A stretch of DNA of 13,435 bases, taken from positions 1 to 13,435 of the forward strand of contig CAMLDR010000118.1 in the NCBI GenBank assembly GCA_946478775.1, written 5' to 3'. The notes under the pieces are model-generated. The model was given only the letters and a program-made list of their open reading frames with translations, had not been told where the DNA came from and ran no database searches. The translations under genes and the position numbers were made by a program. Source of the stretch: an uncultured Flavobacteriales bacterium. GTDB taxonomy: Bacteria; Bacteroidota; Bacteroidia; Flavobacteriales; Crocinitomicaceae. Shown in pieces: positions 13,073 through 13,435 of this stretch. Positions within the stretch are counted from its first letter, which is position 1. Each line of letters starts with the position of its first letter.

Positions 13073-13435
13073 ATGAAGAAGGTTAGATTTATGTTATTGT
13101 TAGCAACCATGGGGTTGTTTGCAAGTAATTCCCAGGCGCAGGGGTTTGGTGGAAGTGGAAGTAAGTATTTGCAATTAGGATTAGGTTATAATCAGCACTA
13201 TTCCTTGTACTCAGATTATGATCGGGCCTACAACACTACTTACGGGGCTTTTAATCTCCAAATGGAGTTTGGGATCCACAAGTATATTGGTCTTGGGTTT
13301 ATCGTAGGGGCGCAGGTTTCTGCAAGAACTGCCGGTTATTATTATGGTGGTGTTTACGCACCGGGGTATATTAAACCTTCGAATTCTCCCTATTGGAGTG
13401 TGGGTGTACCGATCGGATTTATTGCGAATTTTCAC
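13073..13435 (+). CDS. Outer-membrane beta-barrel-like protein, 5' part only
   Basis: The frame opens with ATG at 13073 and has no stop before the window end, so only the first 121 residues are seen. They start with a clear signal peptide (MKKVRFMLLLATMGLFASNSQAQ, cleavage after Ala-Gln at residue 23). Alternating, glycine- and aromatic-rich strands follow, such as KYLQLGLGYNQHYSLY, FNLQMEFGIHKYIGLGFIVGAQVS and WSVGVPIGFIANFH. This pattern is typical of small outer-membrane beta-barrels of Bacteroidota (OmpW/porin-like or PorT-like superfamily), but the subfamily cannot be fixed from this fragment. A -7 box TATATTTG lies 27 bp upstream of the ATG. The gene is divergent from the small membrane protein gene. 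Codon use is like the other chromosomal genes. Confidence 0.82.
   Translation, partial: MKKVRFMLLLATMGLFASNSQAQGFGGSGSKYLQLGLGYNQHYSLYSDYDRAYNTTYGAFNLQMEFGIHKYIGLGFIVGAQVSARTAGYYYGGVYAPGYIKPSNSPYWSVGVPIGFIANFH

Noticed and set aside
1..13435. CRISPR array, insertion sequence, rRNA
   Set aside because: No regularly spaced repeats, transposase or rRNA-like sequence was seen on either strand.

Overview
The window looks like a Bacteroidota chromosome, most likely from the Flavobacteriales. It encodes a PorZ-type protein of the type IX secretion system (T9SS) with a C-terminal sorting domain. Exported proteins carry signal peptides ending in Ala-Gln. Several genes are preceded by the Bacteroidota -7 box TAnnTTTG and lack an evident Shine-Dalgarno sequence. 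I cannot name the species.

Left part (about 1-7065): a compact integrated element of about 7.0 kb between two copies of a tRNA-Arg(UCG) gene, both on the minus strand. Next to the left copy is a tyrosine recombinase with all catalytic residues. It is followed by an unknown gene (1447-1962), a small XRE-type repressor (minus strand), two small exported proteins and a 94-aa protein. Next comes a minus-strand block: a 250-aa protein of unknown function, a VapE/D5-like AAA+ ATPase and a 120-aa protein. A 17-bp perfect inverted repeat brackets the first two genes of this block. After a 412-base pyrimidine-rich non-coding stretch there are two small convergent genes and then the second tRNA. Integrase, repressor and VapE-like helicase without capsid, tail or conjugation genes resemble a phage satellite or small integrative plasmid. 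That reading is inference.

The two tRNA copies are the most unusual part. They differ only in three anticodon-stem base pairs and the adjacent position 44, and each stem is fully complementary. The element therefore carries a full-length tRNA partner rather than the usual 3' fragment. Both copies also appear to replace the nearly universal tertiary pair G19-C56 with U19-A56.

Right part (7111-13435): ordinary chromosome. porZ and recO overlap by 4 bp (ATGA). An ABC-F translation-factor ATPase lies convergent to recO, behind a -7 box that fixes its start. Beyond it are a conserved-looking 143-aa protein, a small three-helix membrane protein with a strong terminator, and the start of an outer-membrane beta-barrel-like gene that runs off the window end.
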